Part shown: positions 15,398-22,841 of the stretch, piece after piece | Numbering within the stretch: the first letter of the stretch is position 1 | Layout of the letters: every line of letters begins with the position of its first letter | NCBI GenBank assembly: GCA_003510825.1 | Contig: DOKO01000422.1 | Span: forward strand, 1 to 46,713 | Length of the DNA stretch: 46,713 bases | Source of the DNA: Stenotrophomonas sp. | GTDB taxonomy: Bacteria; Pseudomonadota; Gammaproteobacteria; Xanthomonadales; Xanthomonadaceae | Direction of reading: 5' to 3' | The notes under the pieces: generated by a model | Database searches by the model: none | Seen by the model: only the letters and a program-made list of their open reading frames with translations | Told to the model about the DNA's origin: nothing | Made by a program: the position numbers and the translations under genes

Positions 15398-16540
15398 ATG
15401 GCTCCCTGGACCATCGTCTTCGCGATTGGGGCCGCACAGGCCGTGCTGCTGTCGCTGGCGCTGTGGCGTCGCCCGGTCAATGCCGGGGCGAACCGTGTGC
15501 TGGCCGCGTGGATCGCACTGATCGGCATCGACCTGGCGGTGAAGGCGGTCTACTGGAACCCATCGACCTACGGTACCGCTAAGGCGCTGCGCCTGGTCGG
15601 CCTGTTCCCGTTCCTGTACGGCAGCCTGTTCTACGTCTATGTAAAAGTACTTACCGAAGCCCGGTCAGCGCGCTGGCGCGATGCGCTGCACCTGTCTGGC
15701 TTCGCATTCGTGCTGGCGCTGCACGCCGGCATCTTCCTGCACGGCCTGGTGCCCGCCGACGGCTGGCCCGCGCGGTGGTTGCCCGATACAGCAGGGCTGG
15801 AGGGGTGGCGGCTCAACATCGCGCTGTACGCCTACAGCCTGACCTATGTGGTGGCGGGTCTCGTGCAGGTGGGCCGCTACCGGCACCGCCTGCGGCAGCG
15901 GCATTCCGATACGGACCGGCGATCGCTGCACTGGATTGATGCCATGTCGGTCTCGCAGATCGTCATCTGGCTCATCGCCACCGTGCAGTGGCTGGCACGC
16001 ATTCCGTGGATCGACTACCCGCTGATCTACGGCTCGGTGGCAGCGTGGGTGTTCCTGATGGGCTACCTGAGTCTCGTGCAGGGCCCCGTGCAGATCGAAC
16101 CGGCGGCCGAGCCCGACGCAGCCGAACCGGATGCACCAGCGGAAACGGACGATCCGCGGTTTGCCGATGTGCAGACACGGCTTTCGCAGCTGATGGCCGG
16201 GCCACAGGTGTACCGCGAGCCCGCGCTTACCATCGGCCAGCTGGCCAAGCGCGCGGGTTACCCGGAGTACCTGGTGTCGGCGGTGATCAACCGCCGATTC
16301 CAGGAGAACTTCTGGGAGTACATCAACCGCCTGCGTATCGAAGCCGCGGCCCAGCACCTGGCCGATGCCGCCGATACGCGCACCATCCTCGACATCGCCT
16401 ACGCGTGCGGCTTCACCTCCAAGTCCACGTTCAACGCTGCGTTCAAGCGCCAGATCGGCGCAACACCCAGCGCATTCCGCCGCCAACCACGACCCGAAGA
16501 GGGCGCAGGATCATCCCGCCCCGAGCGCATGGGCCACTGA
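15398..16540 (+). CDS. Membrane-anchored AraC-type regulator
   Basis: This is a 380-residue protein. About seven hydrophobic helices fill the first 230 residues (e.g. IVFAIGAAQAVLLSLALW, LVGLFPFLYGSLFYVYVKV, LNIALYAYSLTYVVAGLVQVG, YPLIYGSVAAWVFLMGYLSLV). A linker rich in Glu, Pro and Ala follows, then an AraC double helix-turn-helix (about 265-365: LTIGQLAKRAGYPEYLVSAVIN, ILDIAYACGFTSKSTFNAAFKRQIGATPSAFR). Such proteins sense a signal in the membrane and bind DNA with the tail. Its 3' end overlaps the convergent DUF2306 gene by 30 bases. Confidence 0.88.
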   Translation: MAPWTIVFAIGAAQAVLLSLALWRRPVNAGANRVLAAWIALIGIDLAVKAVYWNPSTYGTAKALRLVGLFPFLYGSLFYVYVKVLTEARSARWRDALHLSGFAFVLALHAGIFLHGLVPADGWPARWLPDTAGLEGWRLNIALYAYSLTYVVAGLVQVGRYRHRLRQRHSDTDRRSLHWIDAMSVSQIVIWLIATVQWLARIPWIDYPLIYGSVAAWVFLMGYLSLVQGPVQIEPAAEPDAAEPDAPAETDDPRFADVQTRLSQLMAGPQVYREPALTIGQLAKRAGYPEYLVSAVINRRFQENFWEYINRLRIEAAAQHLADAADTRTILDIAYACGFTSKSTFNAAFKRQIGATPSAFRRQPRPEEGAGSSRPERMGH

Positions 16541-17152
16541 CGGCCGCGGCCAGCGCAGCATCACTTCGCACAGGGCCAGGTTGAACAGCCAGCATCCCCA
16601 GGCAGCCGCCAGATAGACGGTGGGGAAAGGCAGCTGCAGCACGCCCAGGCCGATGCCTAGGATCAGCCTCAAGGTCACCGCCGACGCGGTAAGCGCGATG
16701 CTGCGCCACATCCAGCGCTGGTGACTGTGCAGGTTGCCTGCCAGTGCGTGGCCTATGCCGAGGCCGGTGGTCAGCAGCCAGGCCACGGCCAGCAGACCGA
16801 AGGCGATGCCGGTGGGCGCTCCTCCCTGTGCATGCAGGGTCATCGACAGTCCGGCCAGCCCGGCCAGCAGAACGGCGCCCGCGTACAGGCCTCCCGCGAG
16901 GCGGTGCAGCCGCGGAACCCGCCGCCGCACCCGGGCGCTCATCTGCAGCGGTGCCAGCAACAGGGCCAGGCCGCCGCCAAAGAAGTGTGCCGGTACGTCC
17001 AGTCCCGAGGCTGCGAACTTGGCATGGAGTGGGTTGTCCGCCTGCGGCTGGCCGTACAGGAAACTGAAGGCATAGGCCGCAACCGCGGCGCACAACAGCC
17101 CGAACGCCAGCCACGCCGAACAGCGCAACGCATGTGAAAGCCGGTGTGGCAT
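16511..17152 (-). CDS. DUF2306-family membrane protein
   Basis: This is a 213-residue inner-membrane protein with about six helices (WLAFGLLCAAVAAYAFSFLYG, ALLLAPLQMSA, YAGAVLLAGLAGLSMTLHA, GIAFGLLAVAWLLTTGLGIGHA, AVTLRLILGIGLGVLQL, VYLAAAWGCWLFNLALCEVML). The loops HAKFAASGLDVPAHFFGG, RLHRLAGG and NLHSHQRWMWRS are typical of DUF2306. Several conserved His residues (HRLAG, HALAG, HSHQRW) might bind metal or heme. AGGAGG precedes the ATG at 17152; the longer frame upstream is not used. Confidence 0.85.
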   Translation of the reverse strand: MPHRLSHALRCSAWLAFGLLCAAVAAYAFSFLYGQPQADNPLHAKFAASGLDVPAHFFGGGLALLLAPLQMSARVRRRVPRLHRLAGGLYAGAVLLAGLAGLSMTLHAQGGAPTGIAFGLLAVAWLLTTGLGIGHALAGNLHSHQRWMWRSIALTASAVTLRLILGIGLGVLQLPFPTVYLAAAWGCWLFNLALCEVMLRWPRPSVAHALGAG

Positions 17153-17244
17153 CTCGAACCCCCTCCTGACGGTGAAGGCCCCAGCGTGCGTGCGGTCGGG
17201 CCGGAAAGCGTCCGAACCGGCGGAGTCGTACTCTCGACAAGGCC

Positions 17245-18108
17245 TCAGCCAGGCCCGGAACGCCGGCGGTACTGCGCCATCCAGTCCAATGACGGTGCAA
17301 TGCCACCGAACGGGAACAGGTGCGGGCTGACCTGGCCATGCGCTTCGGTCAGCCCGGCCACCAGCCGATCCACGAACACATCCGGCCCGGCGGTGCCCAG
17401 CAACCGGCCGATCGAGATCCCGTACCGTGCCAGCATCGAGGCGCTGGCTCCCACGCCGCACATCGCCGCATAACGCAGCAGCCGGGTGACGCTGGCCGGC
17501 CCGGGCACGCCCACCAGCACCGGATGGCCGATGCCGCGCGCACGCAGCGCGTCCAGCCAAGCCAGCACGAGGTCGGCATCGAAGGCGAACTGGGTGATGA
17601 TCTTCGGCGCCATGCCGCGCGCTTCGATGGCCTGGCATTTGCGTTCCAGTGCCTGCCAGCGCCCGGCAGCGTCCATCACCGGATGGCCCTCGGGGTGCCC
17701 GCCCACGGCAACGACCTTGATGCCGGCGCGTTCCAGCAGGCCGGTTTCGATGATTGCCGCGCTGTCTGCAAACGGACCCGCGGGCGTGGCCAGGTCACCG
17801 GCGATCAGCAGGCACTGCTCGACGCCGGCCTCGCCCACTGCGCGGGCGATGAAGTGCTCCAGCGCCGCCTGCGAACCGATGCGCCGCGCGGACAGGTGCG
17901 GCATCGGCTGCAACCCCAGTTCGCGCACGGTGCGTGCCGCGGCCAGCCGCGCCTCGTCGTCTTCGCTGGCGAGGTAGGGGATCGAGATCGTGGTTCCCGG
18001 GGCGATGCGGCCTGCCTCGGCGCGCAGCGCGGGCATGGCTTTCGCACTCACCTCCAGCGAACCGGCATCGATGAAGGCGCGCGTGCCCTGCAGGGTTCCT
18101 GCAGGCAT
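17245..18108 (-). CDS. Divergent methylenetetrahydrofolate-reductase-like protein
   Basis: This is a 287-residue TIM-barrel protein of the MetF superfamily. Conserved family points are GLQPMPHLSARR, the flavin-site Asp in LLIAGDLATP (about 105), GGHPEGHP (136-143) and the Gln in KIITQFAFD (about 173). It departs from MetF at the N-terminus: the FEFFPP strand is replaced by GSLEVSAK (Glu19 may be the acid) and TYGAGGS is IPYLASEDD. The ATG at 18108 overlaps the MetR-like stop (TGATG), so the two are coupled. In a MesD locus it may act on the unknown methyl donor rather than on methylene-THF. Confidence 0.82.
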   Translation of the reverse strand: MPAGTLQGTRAFIDAGSLEVSAKAMPALRAEAGRIAPGTTISIPYLASEDDEARLAAARTVRELGLQPMPHLSARRIGSQAALEHFIARAVGEAGVEQCLLIAGDLATPAGPFADSAAIIETGLLERAGIKVVAVGGHPEGHPVMDAAGRWQALERKCQAIEARGMAPKIITQFAFDADLVLAWLDALRARGIGHPVLVGVPGPASVTRLLRYAAMCGVGASASMLARYGISIGRLLGTAGPDVFVDRLVAGLTEAHGQVSPHLFPFGGIAPSLDWMAQYRRRSGPG

Positions 18109-19019
18109 CACTTGGCCCCGCGCGGCGCGCCGGCGATCGAGCTGCCCCGCGCCAGTTCAACGAAGGCCTGCAGGTAGTCGATGCCGGTGTCAGCCTCGCG
18201 CGCGCCCAGGTAGATCTGCTTGGGAATGCCCTTGGCCCCCAGCCGCACCGGCACCACGTCCATCCGCGCCGCGTACTCCTCCACCAGCCAGCGCGGCATG
18301 GCGGCCACGCCGCGGCCGCTGGCCACCATCTGCATCATGATGTCGGTGGTTTCGATGGCCTTGTGCCGGCGCGGGGTCACCCCGGCCGGCAGCAGGAACT
18401 GGTTGTAGATGTCCAGGCGCTCGAACGGCACCGGGTAGCTGATCAGCACTTCCTGGGTCATCTGCCGCGGCTTCACGTACTCCACCTTGGCCAGCGGGTG
18501 GTTCTTGGCCACCACCAGCACCTGCTCGTAGTCGAACACGGGCACGAACGTCAGGCCCGGCTTCAGCAGCGGATCGGGCGTCACCAGCAGGTCGATCTCG
18601 TAACCGAACAGGGCGCCGATGCCGCCGAACTGGAATTTCTGCTTCACGTCCACGTCCACATCCGGCCACGAGGCCAGGTAGGGCGAGACGATCTTCAGCA
18701 GCCACTGGTAGCAGGGGTGGCACTCCATGCCGATGCGCAGCGAGCCGCGCTCGCCCTGGGCGAACTGGCCCAGCCGCTCTTCGGCCAGGTCCAGCTGCGG
18801 CAGCACCCGGTTGGCCACCGCCAGCAGGTACTGGCCGGCCTGGGTCAGGCGCAGGCTGCGGCCCTCGCGCAGCCAGACGTCGGTGCCCAGCTGCTGTTCC
18901 AGCTTCTTCATGCTGTGGCTCAGCGCCGACTGGGTCAGGTTGAGCACGCCGGCGGCAGCGGTCAGCGAACCCTGCAGTTCGACCTGCTGCACGATGCTCA
19001 GGTGGATTCGTTCCAGCAT
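18108..19019 (-). CDS. metR: LysR-family regulator, MetR-like
   Basis: This is a 303-residue LysR protein. The N-terminal winged helix is clear (LTAAAGVLNLTQSALSHSMKKLEQQLGTDVWLREGRSLRLTQAG, about 20-65). The effector domain has GSLRIGMECHPCYQWLLKIV and KQKFQFGGIGALFGYEIDLLVTPD, as in MetR, which responds to homocysteine. ATG at 19019 was chosen; GTG at 19034 in frame is an alternative. It faces the flavin reductase-mesX-mesD operon across about 75 bases holding a palindrome. It probably controls both sides. The symbol reflects family, not proof of orthology. Confidence 0.85.
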   Translation of the reverse strand: MLERIHLSIVQQVELQGSLTAAAGVLNLTQSALSHSMKKLEQQLGTDVWLREGRSLRLTQAGQYLLAVANRVLPQLDLAEERLGQFAQGERGSLRIGMECHPCYQWLLKIVSPYLASWPDVDVDVKQKFQFGGIGALFGYEIDLLVTPDPLLKPGLTFVPVFDYEQVLVVAKNHPLAKVEYVKPRQMTQEVLISYPVPFERLDIYNQFLLPAGVTPRRHKAIETTDIMMQMVASGRGVAAMPRWLVEEYAARMDVVPVRLGAKGIPKQIYLGAREADTGIDYLQAFVELARGSSIAGAPRGAK

Positions 19020-19045
19020 GTCGATGAATCCCACTCATGGATGTG

Positions 19046-19068
19046 TGAAGTAAAACCATTTTACGTCA
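19046..19068. promoter_or_regulatory. Palindromic candidate MetR operator
   Basis: A 23-base near-perfect palindrome (one mismatched pair) runs from TGAAG to CGTCA, with the core GTAAAACCATTTTAC at 19050-19064. Its TGA...TCA ends loosely recall the MetR consensus TGAANNNNNTTCA. It is the only strong palindrome between the two divergent units. TAGGAT at 19084-19089 may be a -10 or the ribosome site of the next gene. Confidence 0.65.
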
Positions 19069-19094
19069 TGGGAAGGCCTGACTAGGATCGGGTC

Positions 19095-19685
19095 ATGCTT
19101 TCTCCCCACCGCCCCCTCCGTATCGTCGCCGTCTCCGGCGGCCTGCAGCGCCCCTCGCGGGCCGCCACCCTGTGCGAGCACCTGTTGGACCTGATCGGCG
19201 AGCACGTACCGAGCGAACCGCACCTGGTCGAACTCGGCGAGCTGGCCCCGCAGCTGGCCGGTGCCCTGTGGCGCTCGCAGCTGCCCGCCGCCGCCGAACA
19301 GGCGCTGGCCACGGTCGAACAGGCCGACGTGCTGGTGGTCGCCACCCCGGTCTACCGCGGTTCGTACACCGGCCTGTTCAAGCACTTCTTCGATTTCATC
19401 CACCAGGACGCGCTGGTCGACACCCCCACCCTGCTGGCCGCCACCGGTGGCAGCGAGCGCCACGCGCTGATGATCGACCACCAGCTGCGGCCGCTCTTCA
19501 GCTTCTTCCAGGCACGCACCCTGCCACTGGGCGTCTACGCCACCGACAAGGATTTCGCCGATGGCCGCGTGCACGACGAGGCCCTGCTGCAGCGCGCACG
19601 CCTGGCCGTGCAGCGGGCCCTGCCCCTGCTGGCGCTGTCGCACCGTCCCGCGCCCGTGCCTGCCGAAACCGCCGACGCCCTCTAA
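19095..19685 (+). CDS. NAD(P)H-dependent FMN reductase (MsuE-like)
   Basis: This is a 196-residue flavodoxin-fold reductase. IVAVSGGLQRPSRAATL at the N-terminus is the FMN phosphate loop, and ATPVYRGSYTGLFKHFFDFI is the conserved block of the MsuE/SsuE group. Such enzymes make free reduced FMN for partner monooxygenases. It is the first gene of the mesX-mesD operon (18 bases before mesX). Since MesD function needs oxygen, it probably feeds FMNH2 to MesX, but that is inference. Confidence 0.9.
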   Translation: MLSPHRPLRIVAVSGGLQRPSRAATLCEHLLDLIGEHVPSEPHLVELGELAPQLAGALWRSQLPAAAEQALATVEQADVLVVATPVYRGSYTGLFKHFFDFIHQDALVDTPTLLAATGGSERHALMIDHQLRPLFSFFQARTLPLGVYATDKDFADGRVHDEALLQRARLAVQRALPLLALSHRPAPVPAETADAL

Positions 19686-19703
19686 GTAACCGGAACGCCG
19701 CCC

Positions 19704-20681
19704 ATGACCACCGACAACTTCACCTTCCAGATCACGCGCATCCCGTTCAACGAGGATTACCAGCCGGCCGACGGCACGCGCATCACCACCAACTTCGCCA
19801 ACCTGGCGCGCGGCGCCTCGCGCCAGGAAAACCTGCGCAACACGATCGGCATGATCAACAACCGCTTCAACGATCTGGCGCACTGGGACAACCCCAGCGC
19901 CGATCGCTACGCGGTCGAGCTGGACATCATCTCGGTGGAGATGCACATCGATGGCGATGACGGCAGCGATCCCTTCCCGCTGATCGAAGTACTGCGCCCG
20001 ACCATCGTCGACACGCACACCGGCGCGCGTACAGAAGGCATCGTCGGCAACAACTTCTCCTCCTACGTGCGCGACTACGATTTCAGCGTCGTGCTGCCGG
20101 CCAGCAACGAAGGCAAGGCCACCTTCGGCATCCCCGAAGGCTTCGGCGATCTGCATGGCAAGCTGTTCAAGCACTTCCTGGAGTCGGATGCCTACCGCGC
20201 CAACTTCAGCAAGGCACCGGTCATCTGCATCAGCGTGTCCAGCAGCAAGACCTACCACCGCACCGAGAACCATCACCCCATCCTGGGCGTGGAGTACCGC
20301 CAGGGCGAGTTCTCGCCCACCGACCAGTACTTCGACAAGATGGGCCTGCAGGTGCGCTACTTCATGCCGCCGGGCAGCGTCGCGCCGCTGGCGTTCTACT
20401 TCCAGGGCGACCTGCTGGGCGATTACTCGAACCTGGAACTGATCGCCACCATCAGCACCATGGAAGCGTTCCAGAAGATCTACCGCCCGGAGATCTACAA
20501 CGCCAATTCGGTGGCCGGCAAGGTCTACCAGCCCAGCCTGAAGCACCAGGACTACTCGTCCACCCGCATCGTCTACGACCGCGAAGAGCGCAGCCAGCTG
20601 GCGGTCAAGCAGGGCAGGTTCACCGAAGAGCACTTCATCAAGCCCTACGGCGCCGTGCTCGAGCAGTGGGCCGCCCGCTGA
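19704..20681 (+). CDS. mesX: MesX (DUF1852), partner of the core methionine synthase
   Basis: This is a 325-residue soluble protein of the DUF1852 family. It is recognised by its opening (MTTDNFTFQITRIPFNEDYQ), by NLARGASRQENLRNTIGMINNRFN and by its position directly before a core MetE. Work on Acinetobacter baylyi (Price and colleagues, 2021) showed that MesD needs a DUF1852 protein and oxygen, and needs neither 5-methyl-THF nor cobalamin. The chemistry of MesX is unknown. With a flavin reductase upstream it could be an oxygenase that frees a methyl group. It has no recognisable flavin or metal motif to my eye. Confidence 0.9.
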   Translation: MTTDNFTFQITRIPFNEDYQPADGTRITTNFANLARGASRQENLRNTIGMINNRFNDLAHWDNPSADRYAVELDIISVEMHIDGDDGSDPFPLIEVLRPTIVDTHTGARTEGIVGNNFSSYVRDYDFSVVLPASNEGKATFGIPEGFGDLHGKLFKHFLESDAYRANFSKAPVICISVSSSKTYHRTENHHPILGVEYRQGEFSPTDQYFDKMGLQVRYFMPPGSVAPLAFYFQGDLLGDYSNLELIATISTMEAFQKIYRPEIYNANSVAGKVYQPSLKHQDYSSTRIVYDREERSQLAVKQGRFTEEHFIKPYGAVLEQWAAR

Positions 20682-20723
20682 TCCCTCGCTTCTCCCTCCC
20701 CCAGGACAAAGACCCCGAACACG

Positions 20724-21755
20724 ATGAAGAAACTACTGCCCACCTCCACCGCCGGCAGCCTGCCCAAGCCCTCCTGGCTGGCCGAGCCCGAAAAGCTCTG
20801 GTCGCCCTGGAAACTGCAGGATGAGGCACTGACCGAAGGCAAGCAGGATGCGCTGCGCCTGTCCCTGCAGGAACAGCAGCATGCCGGCATCGACATCGTC
20901 AGCGACGGCGAGCAGACGCGGCAGCATTTCGTCACCACCTTCATCGAACACCTCGACGGCGTCGACTTCGACAAGCGCGAGACCGTGCGCATCCGCAACC
21001 GCTACGACGCCAGCGTGCCGACCGTGGTGGGTGCAGTCAGCCGCCCGAAGTCGGTGTTCGTCGAGGATGCGAAGTTCCTGCGCCGGCAGACCGCGCAGCC
21101 GATCAAGTGGGCCCTGCCTGGCCCGATGACCATGATCGACACCCTGTATGACGCGCACTACAAGAGCCGCGAGAAGCTGGCCTGGGAGTTCGCGAAGATC
21201 CTCAACGAGGAAGCGAAGGAACTGGAAGCGGCCGGCGTGGACATCATCCAGTTCGACGAACCTGCCTTCAACGTGTTCTTCGACGAAGTGAACGACTGGG
21301 GCGTGGCCACCCTGGAGCGCGCGATCGAAGGGCTGAAGTGCGAGACCGCCGTGCACATCTGCTATGGCTACGGCATCAAGGCGAACACCGACTGGAAGCA
21401 GACGCTGGGCTCGGAATGGCGCCAGTACGAGGAGTCCTTCCCGAAGCTGCAGAAATCCAGCATCGACCTGATCTCGCTGGAGTGCCACAACTCGCACGTG
21501 CCGATCGACCTGATCGAGCTGGTGCGCGGCAAGAAGGTGATGGTGGGTGCCATCGACGTGGCCTCCAGCAGGGTGGAAACGCCGGAAGAAGTGGCCAGCA
21601 CCCTGCGCAAGGCGCTGCAGTTCGTCGACGCCGACAAGCTCTATCCGTGCACGAACTGCGGCATGGCGCCGCTGTCGCGTGAGGTGGCGCGCGGCAAGCT
21701 GCGTGCGCTGAGTGCCGGCGCGCAGATCGTGCGCGAGGAACTGGCCGGGCGGTGA
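20724..21755 (+). CDS. mesD: MesD, folate-independent core methionine synthase
   Basis: This 343-residue protein matches only the catalytic C-terminal barrel of MetE; the folate-binding N-terminal half is absent. The zinc site is intact: His211 and Cys213 in VHICYGYG, Glu253 in SLECHNS and Cys312 in CTNCGMAPL. PTSTAGSLPKP and IIQFDEPAFNV are further family blocks. It transfers a methyl group to homocysteine to make methionine. The methyl donor of this family is not known. It lies 42 bases after mesX and is followed by SMAG hairpins. Confidence 0.93.
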   Translation: MKKLLPTSTAGSLPKPSWLAEPEKLWSPWKLQDEALTEGKQDALRLSLQEQQHAGIDIVSDGEQTRQHFVTTFIEHLDGVDFDKRETVRIRNRYDASVPTVVGAVSRPKSVFVEDAKFLRRQTAQPIKWALPGPMTMIDTLYDAHYKSREKLAWEFAKILNEEAKELEAAGVDIIQFDEPAFNVFFDEVNDWGVATLERAIEGLKCETAVHICYGYGIKANTDWKQTLGSEWRQYEESFPKLQKSSIDLISLECHNSHVPIDLIELVRGKKVMVGAIDVASSRVETPEEVASTLRKALQFVDADKLYPCTNCGMAPLSREVARGKLRALSAGAQIVREELAGR

Positions 21756-21760
21756 TGGCA

Positions 21761-21788
21761 GTAGAGCCGGGCATGGGCTCGGCTCTAC
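21761..21788. repeat. SMAG-like hairpin after mesD
   Basis: GTAGAGCC and GGCTCTAC at the two ends form an inverted repeat around a GGGCATGGGCTC centre. It starts 5 bases after the mesD stop and may serve as its 3' end structure. Confidence 0.75.
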
Positions 21789-21806
21789 ACCGGACGCCCA
21801 ACCAAG

Positions 21807-21829
21807 GTAGCGCCGGGCCACGCCCGGCG
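21807..21829. repeat. SMAG monomer
   Basis: GTAG is followed by CGCCGGGC-CA-CGCCCGGCG, a short GC-rich hairpin. It is a different stem sequence from the first unit, consistent with several SMAG subfamilies at one site. Confidence 0.75.
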
Positions 21830-21846
21830 GCCACGTCACGGCTGAA

Positions 21847-22515
21847 CTACTCGACAACCTGCCACTGCCTGCCATCTCGCTGCAGCCTCGCCACCCACCT
21901 GTTCCCGCTCCGATCACAGTAGGTCGGCTCGACAAGCGCCAGTGCCACCCCCTGCGAGGCCTGCACGGCCGCCCTGCCGATACTCACCAGCATCGGGCCC
22001 CGCGGCCCATCGCATGCGTGGGGCGTACCCAGCGGCGGCAGGAGTGCGGGGTCGCTGACGTAGATGATGCCCGGCAATGCCGGGTCTGCATTGATTGCTG
22101 GGCGCTGCACCAGCCGCTGCAGCAGTTCCCGCAGCGGTGGCGGCAGTGATGCATCCCCGGTGTCGAGGAGCGACGCCATCGGTATCGCAGCTCGCACCTC
22201 GTACGCCGTCCATTCCCCGGTGCCGCTGAGCGGGCGAAAGGTCGCAGCATTCCGGTCGAAGTGGATGACCGGGGCAGGACAGGCCACTGACGGTGCGCAG
22301 GGCACCACGAGGGCAAGCTCCCGGATCAGCAGCGCCCTCACGATGGCCTGCTGGTCGAGTTCATCCGCGGCGACGAATTCGCGCTCCTGGGCACGTCGGG
22401 ACTGCAGGTCCTGCCAGCTGTCCCGGACGAGCGGATAGGCAACCACGCCGGCCAGAAGGATGGCCCCTGCAATGCCCAGGCGGAACACGGTCGATCTATG
22501 GATGCGGGGCATCAT
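21847..22515 (-). CDS. Membrane-anchored exported protein, unknown
   Basis: This is a 222-residue protein with one N-terminal helix (TVFRLGIAGAILLAGVVAYPLV) and a periplasmic body with four Cys (VPCAPSVACP, HACDG, TYCDRS), probably paired. ATG at 22515 was chosen; ATG at 22524 in frame is possible. It overlaps the preceding small gene's end by about 20 bases, so it is the third gene of the M48-peptidase operon. No family was recognised. Confidence 0.68.
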   Translation of the reverse strand: MMPRIHRSTVFRLGIAGAILLAGVVAYPLVRDSWQDLQSRRAQEREFVAADELDQQAIVRALLIRELALVVPCAPSVACPAPVIHFDRNAATFRPLSGTGEWTAYEVRAAIPMASLLDTGDASLPPPLRELLQRLVQRPAINADPALPGIIYVSDPALLPPLGTPHACDGPRGPMLVSIGRAAVQASQGVALALVEPTYCDRSGNRWVARLQRDGRQWQVVE

Positions 22516-22825
22516 TGACGTCATCCGAAGCGTTCGCCGCACGGTCCAGCGCATTTCGCAGCGCCGCGCCCAGTTCGGGGACCTGCTCGCAGGCTGCGAC
22601 AATCTGGTCAAGCGGGGCGGTCAACTTCCCTTCGCCAGGGCAGGAATAGGCACCCCAGACGCGGTGCTGGATCTCATTCACCCATTTCAGGCCGTTGAGC
22701 TGGGTTGCCTCGGAGATCTCTGGGTCAGACCAGAGACTTCGGCCTGCCACGGTCAGCTCAAACCACAACCGGGTACAGAATCGCTTTGCCTGGGCTTCAT
22801 TGAAGTTGATGACTTGCTCGCGCAC
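22496..22825 (-). CDS. Small protein of the M48-peptidase operon, unknown
   Basis: This is a 109-residue soluble protein (REQVINFNEAQAKRFCTRLWFELTVAG ... ANASDDVNDAPHP). The GTG at 22825 is preceded by AAAGGA at 6 bases and lies 16 bases after the peptidase stop. Its 3' end overlaps the next gene. The frame remains open upstream inside the peptidase gene, but that part is a shadow. Possibly an accessory or regulator of the peptidase. Confidence 0.7.
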   Translation of the reverse strand: MREQVINFNEAQAKRFCTRLWFELTVAGRSLWSDPEISEATQLNGLKWVNEIQHRVWGAYSCPGEGKLTAPLDQIVAACEQVPELGAALRNALDRAANASDDVNDAPHP

Positions 22826-22841
22826 CGGAGGTCCTTTCCCT

